A stretch of 64,000 bases of DNA from Sphingomonas sp. PP-CE-1A-559 (GCF_004340965.1 NZ_SLYA01000004.1:62001-126000); one strand, 5' to 3'. Shown: positions 7,692-17,038, counted from the stretch's first letter. Notes: generated by a model not told the origin, from the sequence alone. Made by a program: numbers and translations.

Positions 7692-10600
7692 CAGAAGTTG
7701 AACGACACGCCGACATAGGCCCGCCGCCCGAAGTAATTCCGGTAGGTGAAGCGGTCCTTCGTATCGTTGCCGAGATGGCGGCTCTCTTCCGCCTTGGTCA
7801 GGTTGATCACCGAAGCGGTGAGGTTCAGCCGGTCGGTCAGCGCGTATGCCGCATTGAGATCGACCTGTGCATACGGATCGGTGTATTCGTTCAGGCCCGA
7901 CTGCAACCCGCCGACGACTTCGCCGCGCCGGTTGTACGAGGCACGCATCAGCACCTTGCCGTGTTCGTAGAAGACCGAGGCGTTGACCTGCGTCTTCGCG
8001 CTGCCGACGAGCGCGGACGAGCCGACCTTCTGCCCGTCGAGCGTCACGTCCGCCACCGAGGTGTCGTTATAGGTGAAGTTGACCTGCGCGCCGAGACCGA
8101 AGGGCAGCGTGTGCTGCGCGTACAGTTCGACACCCTGTGACCGCGCATTCGATCCGTTCGCGACAGTCGAGTAAGGCTGGATCAACTGCTGCGTTCCGTT
8201 GACGTCGCGCGTGACGTTGAGCACCAACGGCACCACGAAGTCCGACACGTCCTTGCGGAAGAAGGTCGCGCCGAGCACCGAACCGCGATGGAAATACCAT
8301 TCGATGCCAAGATCATATTGCCACGCGGAGAACGGATTCAGGTCTGAATTGCCGCCGCTGCCCGACCAGCCGGCGAACTCGCCGAACTGGCCGCGATCGA
8401 ACGCATAGGCATCCGAGCGGAAAGTGAGCGACCGCTGCGACCCCAAATTCTCGAACGATGGCCGCGCAATCACCTTCGCGACGGCGCCGCGGACGAGGAG
8501 ATCGGGCGTGACTTCGTACGACACGTTGAAGCTCGGCAGCCAGTCCGTGTACGTCTTAGACTGGTCGGCACGCGTGTTGACGATCGTCTCGCGCACGCTG
8601 AGCGGCAGCACCTGGCAATTGCCATCGGGGCCGAGCGGACGGTTGGGATCGGCCGCCCCGCCGGGGCCGTTGACGCAATAGTCGTTGAGATATTGCAGGC
8701 GATCGGACGTGTTGCCCGACTGTTTCGTGTTCGCCATGCGGATGCCGACGTTACCGCGAAGTCCACCGGTCCCAAAGTTCACCTGCGCATAGCCGGCGAA
8801 GACCCGCTCCCCCAGCGCGTAGACGAAGTCGGGCTCGTAGACCCGCACCGCCTGGCCGTAGGTCGAATTCAGATACTTCAGATATTCGTCGAAATTAATG
8901 CCCGGCACGACGTTCGCGTTGAAGCCGCCGTTGATGTTGCCGATCTGGTTTGCGTAGAAGAACTCGGGACGGGCGACCGCGCCCGCTGCGGTATCCTGAT
9001 AGCGGAGCAGCGTCGCCGGATCGGCATACCAGTCGTTGCGACCGGTCTCGCGGCCGATCTTCAGGTCGCGCCACTTGCCGCCGATCTGTACCGACTTCAG
9101 GAACCCGTCGAACCGTCGAGTCAGGTCGAGCTGAGCATAACGCTGGCCAAGGTCGCTGTTGACGAAGCTCGACCCGGTCGAGCCCACGTCGATCTGCGCG
9201 ATCCCGTTGCGGATGTTGTTCTGCAGCTCGGGCGAGAACTCGAAATTGGCGATGCCGTCCGAGATGTTCCAGTTGCTGACCAGATTACCGTTCTGCTCCC
9301 GGCCGGGCGTCGTCAGGCGGGGCTTGGCGGCGACGCTGAAGCGCACCGACGGGCCACCGCTCGACTTGGTCTTGCCCAGTTTCAGGACGGCGTCGAAGCG
9401 ATCCTGGCTATATTTGACCTCGGTCTCGAACGTGTTCGAAACCTGTTTCTCGCGACTGTACGTGCCGGCGATCTGCGGCGTCTCCATCGTGCACGGGGTC
9501 GGGCGCGCGAGACAGCCCGTTCCCGCCGCCGGCACCGCGAAATTGGCCGACTGAAAGATCGTGCCGCTCTTGTCGAACGTCGCACCGGTGAAGAAGTTGT
9601 CATAGCCCCATTCGGGGATCTTCAGCACGTTCGAAGTAAAGTTGCTGCTATAGCCGAACCGGAAATAGTTCGCGGTGACCGTGACCGCCTCGAACGGCTT
9701 GAACTGCGCGGTCGCCTGGATACCGTACCGCTCGCGTTCCTGATCGAAGACTTCGGCGTTGACCGACTGCGGTGCCCAATAGCCCGAATAATGCGTGCCA
9801 TCGCGCGCAGTCGTGCCCTGGCCCGGCCAGTAGGAGATCGCGTCGTTGTTCGCGAAGGTCTTGCCGTCGACGTCGGTCGCGGGCTTCAGGACGTTGCCCT
9901 GTGCGTCGCGATCGCTCCACCACAGCCAGCTCTCGGACGAGCTGCGCAACTCGCGGTTGGTACGCTTCTGCCAGACGCCGCCGACCAGCAGACCGAACGT
10001 CTCCTCCTTGTTCTTCCACGATACCTGCCCGCCAAGCTGCGGTTCGTACTTCTCGGTCGTGTCCGAATACGTGCCCTCGGCGGAGACGAAACCCGACCAC
10101 GCCGGCACGTCGAACGGCCGCCGCGTGTTGAGGATGATCGTGCCGCCGACGCCACCTTCCTCCAGCCGCGCTTCGGGCGACTTATAGACCTCGGTGCTGG
10201 CGATGAAGGTCGACGGCAGCAGGACGTAGTTGAACGATCGCTGCGGCTCGCCACTATCGGCGCCGGCGAGGAAATTGCCGTTGAGCAAGGTGAGCGTCAG
10301 GCCCGACTGAAGCCCGCGGATACTGACCCGGCTACCTTCGCCGCCGTCACGGGTGATGACCACGCCCGGCACGCGCTGCAACGCATCGGCGACGTTCTTG
10401 TCGGGGAACTTGCCGACGTCTTCGGCGGTGATGACGTCGACGAACGCGTTCGCCTCGCGCTTCTGAGTGAGGCTCTTCTCGATCGAGCGCCGATACCCGG
10501 TAACGACGATGTCGCCAGTGTCCTGCGCCGACCCATCCGGCTGTGTCGTGCCCGCGGCTTGCCCGGACTCCGCCGTAGCGGTCGAGGCGGTCTGCGCCTT

Positions 10601-10762
10601 GTCGGACGGCGTCGCGCTCTGGGGAGGCGCAGGGGAAGGCGCGGCCTGTTGAGCCTGCGCAGCACCGGCCAACGCCGCAGTAAGACTGACCGTGGCCAAC
10701 AGGAACGACAACGGACGATGGCGACGCGCCACGATCGAGCACGATTCTATGCTTGCGGTCAT
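7691..10762 (-). CDS. TonB-dependent outer-membrane receptor (mannoside uptake)
   Basis: This 1023-residue protein is a TonB-dependent receptor that would pull oligosaccharides across the outer membrane using ExbBD-TonB energy. It has a signal peptide ending near GAAQAQQ, a Pro/Ala/Thr-rich linker, a DIVVTGYRRS TonB-box-like segment, a plug domain (DVGKFPDKNVADALQRVPGV, then SVSIRGLQ-type residues) and a long barrel ending in the typical aromatic terminus GVSFNF. The chosen ATG at 10762 has GAGGAAGAGGAAAG just upstream; a longer frame to 10804 lacks this. The gene heads the mannan operon, so oligomannosides are the likely ligand, though specificity is inferred from neighbours. A palindrome overlapping a TTGACA box lies about 130 bp upstream. 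Confidence 0.92.
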   Translation of the reverse strand: MTASIESCSIVARRHRPLSFLLATVSLTAALAGAAQAQQAAPSPAPPQSATPSDKAQTASTATAESGQAAGTTQPDGSAQDTGDIVVTGYRRSIEKSLTQKREANAFVDVITAEDVGKFPDKNVADALQRVPGVVITRDGGEGSRVSIRGLQSGLTLTLLNGNFLAGADSGEPQRSFNYVLLPSTFIASTEVYKSPEARLEEGGVGGTIILNTRRPFDVPAWSGFVSAEGTYSDTTEKYEPQLGGQVSWKNKEETFGLLVGGVWQKRTNRELRSSSESWLWWSDRDAQGNVLKPATDVDGKTFANNDAISYWPGQGTTARDGTHYSGYWAPQSVNAEVFDQERERYGIQATAQFKPFEAVTVTANYFRFGYSSNFTSNVLKIPEWGYDNFFTGATFDKSGTIFQSANFAVPAAGTGCLARPTPCTMETPQIAGTYSREKQVSNTFETEVKYSQDRFDAVLKLGKTKSSGGPSVRFSVAAKPRLTTPGREQNGNLVSNWNISDGIANFEFSPELQNNIRNGIAQIDVGSTGSSFVNSDLGQRYAQLDLTRRFDGFLKSVQIGGKWRDLKIGRETGRNDWYADPATLLRYQDTAAGAVARPEFFYANQIGNINGGFNANVVPGINFDEYLKYLNSTYGQAVRVYEPDFVYALGERVFAGYAQVNFGTGGLRGNVGIRMANTKQSGNTSDRLQYLNDYCVNGPGGAADPNRPLGPDGNCQVLPLSVRETIVNTRADQSKTYTDWLPSFNVSYEVTPDLLVRGAVAKVIARPSFENLGSQRSLTFRSDAYAFDRGQFGEFAGWSGSGGNSDLNPFSAWQYDLGIEWYFHRGSVLGATFFRKDVSDFVVPLVLNVTRDVNGTQQLIQPYSTVANGSNARSQGVELYAQHTLPFGLGAQVNFTYNDTSVADVTLDGQKVGSSALVGSAKTQVNASVFYEHGKVLMRASYNRRGEVVGGLQSGLNEYTDPYAQVDLNAAYALTDRLNLTASVINLTKAEESRHLGNDTKDRFTYRNYFGRRAYVGVSFNF

Positions 10763-10891
10763 CAGACTTTCCTCTTCCTCGTGAGGATGCCTGCGCCCCC
10801 TCACTTACCCCTGCGAATAGCGCGCCTGCCCACCGTTTTCGGTTGGGCTGTCCGGTTGAATCGGATCCTGTCGGCGTGCAGTCTCGACCCG

Positions 10892-10928
10892 TCTATTTGC
10901 CAATTGTAAAAGCAAATTGTCAAATAGA
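10892..10928. promoter_or_regulatory. Palindromic operator overlapping a -35 box of the receptor promoter
   Basis: Two 14-base arms, TCTATTTGCCAATT (10892-10905) and AATTGTCAAATAGA (10915-10928), form an inverted repeat with one mismatch around a 9-base centre. On the minus strand the right arm contains a perfect TTGACA (10923-10918) pointing at the receptor gene; no good -10 box is visible at 17 bases. An AT-rich symmetric site on a promoter of an inducible sugar locus, with a repressor gene next door, suggests a repressor operator. The ROK protein is the candidate binder, by inference. Confidence 0.6.
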
Positions 10929-11132
10929 TTGTTGCGCTAGTTTTGGACCGTTGCGGACGTAACTCGGCGAATACCCTTTGATGCGCCGATAGTCTGGGGG
11001 AAGACACCGCGAGGATTCACGCCTGCCGTCGCGTATTCGTACGTAAACGAAGACAACAGCCCGCACTCCGGAACGCCAAGCGCACAGAGGCCTCACATGC
11101 CAAGGTAGCGGTACCGAAACCGATTACCGGCG
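10929..11132. other. Rest of the gap between receptor and ROK gene
   Basis: The 370-bp gap between the receptor start and the end of the ROK gene contains the operator-promoter region described separately. In the remaining stretch I see no open frame with a ribosome site, no terminator with a T-tract and no RNA gene. Confidence 0.5.
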
Positions 11133-12332
11133 TCAGTCGGCTGCCGCGCCGGAATCCTTCCAGAGCGCAGCGGCCTTGGGCAGCAGGAAATGACTGAACG
11201 GCAGGATCGCCGCACCGACCGCCGGCGCATCCTCCGACAGCGCGGCACGGCGGACCGGCGCGATCGCGGGCGCATCGGTCGCGTCCCGGATCAACGCGTT
11301 GACGCGCTCCGCGACCCGTTCAACCAACCGGCTCGGCAGGCGCCCGCCGATCAGGATTACCGCCGGATCGATCAGGCAGTTGATCGCGTCGAGGGGCGTG
11401 CAGAGCGTGTGCGCCGCCCTCTCGACCCATTCCTCCAGACAAAGCTCGACGTCCGGCGCCCAATCGGCCTGATGCAGAACCTGCCCGATCTCGAAACCCG
11501 AATTCGCCAGATGCTCGGCAAGTCCGGATAGCGATACCAGTTTCTGCACGGTCTCGCGTCCCCGCTTGCCGCCGCCGGCCGCCATGAACCCCAGCTCTCC
11601 GCTGCGCCCGTGCGTGCCGCGAACATACGCGCCATCCGCAACGAAGCCGCCGCCCAGCCCCGACGACACGAGGATGTAGAAGAAACTGCTGTAATTCTGT
11701 CCGAAGCCTAGCTGCATCTCGCCCATCGCGGCGGCGGCGGCATCGTTCTCGACGAACACCGGCAGCGACAGCGGCTTGTCGAACAGCGTCGCCATGTCAA
11801 TCCCGTCCCACGCCGCATAGGCGGCCGGACGGCCCGGCATCGCGACCAGCGCGAGGTCGTCGGGTCGCGCCACGCCGATGCCGACCAGCTTGGCGGGATC
11901 GACCTTCGCGCTTTTCAGCATCTGGCGTACCGAGCGCCGAAAGAGATCGCGGACGTCGTCGGGCAGCGCAAAGCTGATCTCGATCGACTTGCGCGCGAGG
12001 ATCTGGGCGAGGAAATCGACCAGCACGATCGTGATATGGTCGCGGTCGATATTGACGCCGATCGAGTAGCACGCATCGGCGCGGACGACGAGTTTGGTCG
12101 GCGGCTGGCCGCGTCCACCACGGCGCTGCCCCGCCTCCTCGATCATCCCTTCCTGCAACAGCCGCCGCGTGATGTTCGCGATCGCCGGCCCTGTCAGCCC
12201 GGTAATGCGTGCGAGGTCGATCCGCGTCAGCGATCCGCCGAGGCGAATGGCATGCAGCGTCACGCGCTGGTTGTGGTCGGCGGCGCGCTCGAGGTTGGTC
12301 CCCGACAGACGCGGCGGCGTTTGAAGAGTCAT
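11133..12332 (-). CDS. ROK-family transcriptional repressor (NagC/XylR type)
   Basis: This 399-residue protein pairs an N-terminal winged helix-turn-helix (residues about 15-80: TLHAIRLGGSLTRIDLARIT, TGPAIANITRRLLQEGMI) with a ROK sugar-binding fold (about 90-390). The ROK part has VFVENDAAAAAMGE, SSGLGGGF and HGRSGELGF, but the cysteine zinc motif common in NagC and ROK kinases is absent, which fits a sensor rather than an enzyme. Such proteins release DNA when they bind a sugar. It lies between the leftward receptor operon and the rightward GH92 gene and is divergent from the latter, so it is the obvious candidate regulator of both. The ATG at 12332 is preceded by AGG five bases upstream. 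Confidence 0.88.
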   Translation of the reverse strand: MTLQTPPRLSGTNLERAADHNQRVTLHAIRLGGSLTRIDLARITGLTGPAIANITRRLLQEGMIEEAGQRRGGRGQPPTKLVVRADACYSIGVNIDRDHITIVLVDFLAQILARKSIEISFALPDDVRDLFRRSVRQMLKSAKVDPAKLVGIGVARPDDLALVAMPGRPAAYAAWDGIDMATLFDKPLSLPVFVENDAAAAAMGEMQLGFGQNYSSFFYILVSSGLGGGFVADGAYVRGTHGRSGELGFMAAGGGKRGRETVQKLVSLSGLAEHLANSGFEIGQVLHQADWAPDVELCLEEWVERAAHTLCTPLDAINCLIDPAVILIGGRLPSRLVERVAERVNALIRDATDAPAIAPVRRAALSEDAPAVGAAILPFSHFLLPKAAALWKDSGAAAD

Positions 12333-12517
12333 GCGGACCTATCATCCAGGCTGGAGAACAGAAGACGAAGCCGTACTGCGCTGCAACATAGCGACGTCAG
12401 CGTTGGCGACGAAGTGATCCCGCGATTGCGAAGGCTTGGCAAGCGCACACTATTGGCGTTCAGTGAACGCATGGCACATCGGCCCGGTCTGAAGACCATC
12501 TTCCGCATCCCCTCGCT

Positions 12518-12560
12518 TTCAAACTGTTCGTTTGAATTATCCAATTTGATGTTCTAATCC
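12518..12560 (+). promoter_or_regulatory. Inverted repeat and putative promoter upstream of GH92
   Basis: TTCAAAC (12518-12524) and GTTTGAA (12530-12536) form a perfect 7-bp inverted repeat around TGTTC. Its right arm overlaps a possible -35 TTGAAT (12532-12537), followed 17 bases later by TAATCC as a weak -10. CAATTTG just downstream (12542-12548) also occurs within the palindrome at 10892-10928. It sits in the 301-bp divergent region between the ROK and GH92 genes, which otherwise shows no feature. A repressor site is plausible; the promoter call is tentative. Confidence 0.4.
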
Positions 12561-12633
12561 ACTTCTGCGGTTGCGCAAGAGCTGGCGATGAAGGCAGTCT
12601 GGCGACCGAACGAATAGAGGGGATGTGCGCGAC

Positions 12634-15039
12634 ATGGTTCACCTGGCACCCGGCAAGCTACCCCGCCTATTTCCCTCCGAACGGGTGACCTCGACGTCCA
12701 TCTTCACACGATCGTGCCTCGTGGGTGCACTGTTCACCACGATCCTCGCCGGCCCTGCCTTCGGACAAGATGCCGCTAAACCTAGCGATGCGGTCGATCC
12801 GTTCATCGGCACGGGCGGCGAAGGGCACACCTTCCCCGGCGCGGTCGCGCCGTTCGGCATGGTCCAGTTGTCGCCGGATACCGATACCTCCTGCGTGATC
12901 CGTACCTGCTACGGCCATGCTGCCGGCTATCGCTACGACGATCCGACGATCGAGGGGTTCAGCCACACGCATTTCTCGGGCGCGGGACATTCCGATCTCG
13001 GCGACATCCTCGTCATGCCGGTATCGGGCGACGCCGTGTCGATGGACCCCGGCACGCCCGCCGCACTCGGGTATCGCTCGCGCTTTTCGCATGCCAGCGA
13101 AGTCGCCAAGCCTGGCTATTACGCGGTCACGCTCGACGGTCCGGGCGTACGCGCGGAAATGACGGCGGGCACACGGATCGGCGTGCATCGCTACAGCTTT
13201 CCCAAGGGCAAGGCCGCGCACCTCGTCGTCGATCTCCGGTCGTCGCTATATAATTATCCCGGCAAGATCCTGTGGTCGGGACTGCATTTGCGGGACGACG
13301 GCGTGCTCACTGGCTTCCGCGAGACGCGCGGCTGGGCACCCGGCCGCAAGCTCTACTTCGCGATGCGGTTCTCCGCGCCGCTGGTCGGCCACGCGCTGGT
13401 CAACCGCGAGAAGGATATCCCGTACAAGGGCTTTCAAGGCCCCGGCCGCGGCAGCGATGCGCTCGCGGAAAAGCTTGGCCAGGCACTGGAAGCACGGCTC
13501 GACTTCGGCCCGCTCGACGCTCCGCTAGAGGTGAAGGTCGGGATCTCCGGCGTCGATGAAGCCGGGGCGCTCGCCAATCTCGACAGCGAACCCGGTAGCT
13601 TCGACGCCGTCCGCACCAAGACTGCAAGCGACTGGGATACCGCGCTCGGCGCCGTCAAGTTCGAGGCGCCCGCACCGATGCGCCGCATCTTCGCGACCGC
13701 GCTCTACCACAGCCTGCTCGCCCCCAGCGTGTGGAGCGACAGCGACGGGCGCTACCGCGGCCCCGACGACCAGGTGCATCAGGCCACCGGCTTCACCGTC
13801 CGCTCGACCTTTTCCCTCTGGGACACGTTCCGCGCCGAACACCCGCTTCTGACGCTGATCCAGCCGGAAAAGACCAATTCCGACATCGTCCGCTCGCTGA
13901 TTGCCAGCCAACAGCACAGCCCCGACGGCATCCTCCCGGTCTGGCAATTCGCCGGACGCGAGACGTGGACAATGATCGGCTATCACGCCGTCCCCGTCAT
14001 CGCCGACGCGTATATGAAGGGCATTCGCGGCTTCGACGCGGACGCCGCGCTGCAGGCGATGGTCGCGAGCGCCGACCACGCGTCCTACGGCGGGCTCGGC
14101 GAATATATCCAGCGCGGCTACGTCCCGATCGACAAGGAGCCGGAGGCCGCGTCGAAGACCGTCGAATATGCCTATGACGACTGGACGATTGCGCGAATGG
14201 CGCGGCGGATGGGCAAGACCGCCATCGCCGAGCGGTTCGAAAAGCGCGCGGGCAACTGGCGCAACAGCTTCGATGCGAAGTCCGGCTGGCTGCGCGCAAG
14301 GCTCGCGAACGGCGCGTTCCGTACGCCCTTCGATCCGACCGCGATCAACTACGGCTCCGATTATACCGAGGGCAATGCGTGGCAATATAGCTGGTTCGTG
14401 CCGCAGGATCAGGCGGGCTTGTTCCATCTGCTCGGCGGCGATGCGAAGACCGTCAGGAAGCTCGACGCGATGTTCGACTTCGACAATTCGAAGGTCGATT
14501 ACAGTCATGCGGAGGATATCGCCGGGCTGATCGGCCAGTATATCCACGGCAACGAACCGAGCCACCACGTCGCCTATCTCTACAATTACGCCGGCGTGCC
14601 GTGGCGGACGCAGGAGCGGCTCGGCCAGATCGTGCGGAGCCAATATGGCGCCAAACCGGAGGGGCTGAGCGGCAACGACGATCTTGGCCAGATGTCCGCA
14701 TGGCTCGTCTTCACCGCGCTCGGCTTCTACCCGGTCGCGCCGGGATCGAACGAATATGTCATCGGTCGCCCGTTCCTGTCGCAGGCAACGCTCGCGCTGC
14801 CCGGTGGCAAGCAGTTCGCGATCCGCACGGACAATCTGTCGGACGCCAACCCCTATATCCAGTCGGTCACGCTGAACGGAGCGCCCCTCACCCGCAGCTA
14901 TCTGCGCGACGACGAGATCCGGCAGGGTGGCGAACTCCGCTTCGTGATGGCCGCAAAACCCAACAAGCTCTGGGGCAAGGGCGCGAAGGCCCGGCCGTTC
15001 TCGGCCTCGACCGCGCCATCGACCATGCCGCGCCACTAA
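12634..15039 (+). CDS. GH92 family exo-alpha-mannosidase (secreted)
   Basis: This 801-residue GH92 protein has a signal peptide ending near LAGPAFGQ, then DAVDPFIGTGGEGHTFPGAV, the calcium-family motifs TEGNAWQYSW (Glu579) and GNDDLGQMSAW (Asp682/Asp683), and HGNEPSHH near residue 630. All motifs are canonical, so it should be active. The ATG at 12634 is preferred because GAGGGG lies about 11 bases upstream; a GTG at 12625 is in frame but too close to that site. It is transcribed away from the ROK repressor and followed 73 bp later by an ester hydrolase gene, giving a second transcription unit of the mannoside locus. Confidence 0.92.
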   Translation: MVHLAPGKLPRLFPSERVTSTSIFTRSCLVGALFTTILAGPAFGQDAAKPSDAVDPFIGTGGEGHTFPGAVAPFGMVQLSPDTDTSCVIRTCYGHAAGYRYDDPTIEGFSHTHFSGAGHSDLGDILVMPVSGDAVSMDPGTPAALGYRSRFSHASEVAKPGYYAVTLDGPGVRAEMTAGTRIGVHRYSFPKGKAAHLVVDLRSSLYNYPGKILWSGLHLRDDGVLTGFRETRGWAPGRKLYFAMRFSAPLVGHALVNREKDIPYKGFQGPGRGSDALAEKLGQALEARLDFGPLDAPLEVKVGISGVDEAGALANLDSEPGSFDAVRTKTASDWDTALGAVKFEAPAPMRRIFATALYHSLLAPSVWSDSDGRYRGPDDQVHQATGFTVRSTFSLWDTFRAEHPLLTLIQPEKTNSDIVRSLIASQQHSPDGILPVWQFAGRETWTMIGYHAVPVIADAYMKGIRGFDADAALQAMVASADHASYGGLGEYIQRGYVPIDKEPEAASKTVEYAYDDWTIARMARRMGKTAIAERFEKRAGNWRNSFDAKSGWLRARLANGAFRTPFDPTAINYGSDYTEGNAWQYSWFVPQDQAGLFHLLGGDAKTVRKLDAMFDFDNSKVDYSHAEDIAGLIGQYIHGNEPSHHVAYLYNYAGVPWRTQERLGQIVRSQYGAKPEGLSGNDDLGQMSAWLVFTALGFYPVAPGSNEYVIGRPFLSQATLALPGGKQFAIRTDNLSDANPYIQSVTLNGAPLTRSYLRDDEIRQGGELRFVMAAKPNKLWGKGAKARPFSASTAPSTMPRH

Positions 15040-15112
15040 AGACCGTCAGACCGATTGCCCCCGCGCCCCGGTTGCGCCTAGCTTCGCCCCAAAGATTCCG
15101 GAGCACGTCACC

Positions 15113-17038
15113 ATGACTATCAAATTCGTCCTGCTCGCCTCGATCGCCCTCGCCACCACTGCAATCGCGCAGGACAAGATCGCACCCGTCGGCGGCGACA
15201 TCCCCGCCAAGTTCGTCCCGCCGACCGCCGCGCAGGATTACGTGAAGCGCGAGGTGATGATCCCGATGCGCGACGGGACCAAGCTCTACACCGTCATCGT
15301 CTATCCCAAGGGCGTCGCGAACGCGCCGATCGTCCTGACCCGCACGCCCTACAACGCAAAGGGTCGCGCGAACCGCTCCGACAGTGCGAACATCCTCGCC
15401 ACGCTGCCGCTCGCCGACGAGATGTTCGTGAAGGCGGGCTATATCCGCGTGTATCAGGACATCCGCGGCAAATACGGGTCGGAGGGCGAGTATGTCGTGA
15501 CACGCCCCGTCATCGGCCCACTCAACCCGACCAAGGTCGATCACGTCACCGACGCGTACGACACCATCGACTGGCTGGTGAACAAGGCGAACCTCCCCGA
15601 GAGCAACGGCCGGGTCGGCATGATCGGTTCGTCCTACGAGGGATTCACGGTCGCGATGGCGCTGCTCGCCCCGCACCCCGCGCTGAAGGTCGCCGCGCCC
15701 GAGAGCCCGATGATCGACGGCTGGATGGGCGACGACTGGTTCCACTACGGCGCCTTCCGTCTCGCCAACATCGCGTGGCTCGGCAGCCAAACGGGTTACA
15801 AGGGCGCGGGCAAGGCACCGCCCACCGGCGGCTACGACGATTACGAGAATTTCCGCGAGGTCGGCTCGGCCGGCGACTGGGCGAAGAAGTCCGGCTACGA
15901 CCAGCTTCCCTATTGGCAGCGGATGGTGTCGCACCCCGCCTATGACGGCTTCTGGCAGGGTCAGGCGCTCGACAAGCTGCTCGCCGCCAACCCGTCGAAC
16001 GTGCCGACGATCTGGGAACAAGGCCTGTGGGACCAGGAAGACATGTACGGCGCGATCACCGCGTGGGAAGCGCTCAAGGCCAAGGGCAAGCTCGGCAACA
16101 ACCACCTCGTGATGGGGCCGTGGCGCCACAGCCAGATCAACCGCGAGGGCCGCAGCCTCGGGCCGTTCCAGTGGAATGGCGACACCGCCCAGCAATTCCG
16201 CGAGGACATGCTGCTCCCCTATTTCAACCAGTATCTGAAGGACGGCGCGCCCGTCACGCTGCCCGCCGCCGCGATCTACAACACCGGCGAGAACCACTGG
16301 GACAAGTTCGCAACCTGGCCGCTCGCATGCGAGACCGGATGCACGTCGCCGCTGAAGCCGATCTACCTGCAGGAGGGCGGCACGCTCGGCTTCGGCAAGG
16401 CGACGACCGGCGGTGACAGCTATGTCTCCGATCCGTCGAAGCCCGTGCCGCATTTGCCCCGCCCGGTGAACTTCGGCGATGGCCGCTGGGGCGACTGGCT
16501 CGTCAGCGACCAGCGCGGCGTCGATGGCCGTCCCGACGTGATGACCTACACCACCGAGGCGCTGACCACGCCGGTGCGCGTGTCGGGTGCACCGATCGCC
16601 GACATCTTTGCGAAGACGACCGGCACCGACGGCGATTTCGTCGTCAAGGTGATCGACGTCTACCCGGCCGAGAACGCGACCGATCCCAAGATGGGCGGCT
16701 ACGAACTGCCGATCAGCCTCGACATCTTCCGCGGCCGCTATCGCCAGAGCTTCGCCAAGCCGACCGCGATCCCGGCAGGCAAGGTGCAGGAATACAAGTT
16801 CCGCCTGCCGACCGTGAACCACGTGTTCCAGCCGGGCCACAAGATCATGATCCAGGTCCAGTCAAGCCTGTTCCCGCTCTACGATCGCAACCCGCAGACG
16901 TTCGTGCCCAACATCTTCCTCGCAAAGAAAGCGGACTATAAGCCGGCAACGGTGACGATCGTCCGCGGCGGCGCATCCGCGAGCGCGGTCTGGTTACCGG
17001 TCGTCCCGCTCGACCAATCCGCGGCAATGGCCAAGTAA
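15113..17038 (+). CDS. Alpha-amino-acid ester hydrolase / CocE-NonD (S15) family hydrolase
   Basis: This 641-residue secreted serine hydrolase (signal peptide to about residue 19, AIAQ) belongs to the X-Pro dipeptidyl-peptidase/glutaryl-7-ACA acylase group. The nucleophile motif GSSYEG places Ser at residue 174. GLWDQEDMYG gives Asp307 and GPWRHSQ gives His339, the spacing expected for the triad of alpha-amino-acid ester hydrolases. The C-terminal half has the jelly-roll domain of the family. These enzymes hydrolyse or transfer alpha-amino acyl groups from esters, amides or short peptides. Downstream of a GH92 gene it may process the peptide part of glycopeptides, though that is inference. 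CCGGAG lies nine bases before the ATG. Confidence 0.85.
   Translation: MTIKFVLLASIALATTAIAQDKIAPVGGDIPAKFVPPTAAQDYVKREVMIPMRDGTKLYTVIVYPKGVANAPIVLTRTPYNAKGRANRSDSANILATLPLADEMFVKAGYIRVYQDIRGKYGSEGEYVVTRPVIGPLNPTKVDHVTDAYDTIDWLVNKANLPESNGRVGMIGSSYEGFTVAMALLAPHPALKVAAPESPMIDGWMGDDWFHYGAFRLANIAWLGSQTGYKGAGKAPPTGGYDDYENFREVGSAGDWAKKSGYDQLPYWQRMVSHPAYDGFWQGQALDKLLAANPSNVPTIWEQGLWDQEDMYGAITAWEALKAKGKLGNNHLVMGPWRHSQINREGRSLGPFQWNGDTAQQFREDMLLPYFNQYLKDGAPVTLPAAAIYNTGENHWDKFATWPLACETGCTSPLKPIYLQEGGTLGFGKATTGGDSYVSDPSKPVPHLPRPVNFGDGRWGDWLVSDQRGVDGRPDVMTYTTEALTTPVRVSGAPIADIFAKTTGTDGDFVVKVIDVYPAENATDPKMGGYELPISLDIFRGRYRQSFAKPTAIPAGKVQEYKFRLPTVNHVFQPGHKIMIQVQSSLFPLYDRNPQTFVPNIFLAKKADYKPATVTIVRGGASASAVWLPVVPLDQSAAMAK

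Noticed and set aside
14888..16840. Minus-strand frame of 650 codons over the ester hydrolase gene
   Set aside because: The plus-strand gene has a signal peptide and a complete Ser-Asp-His triad; the antisense product is low-complexity.
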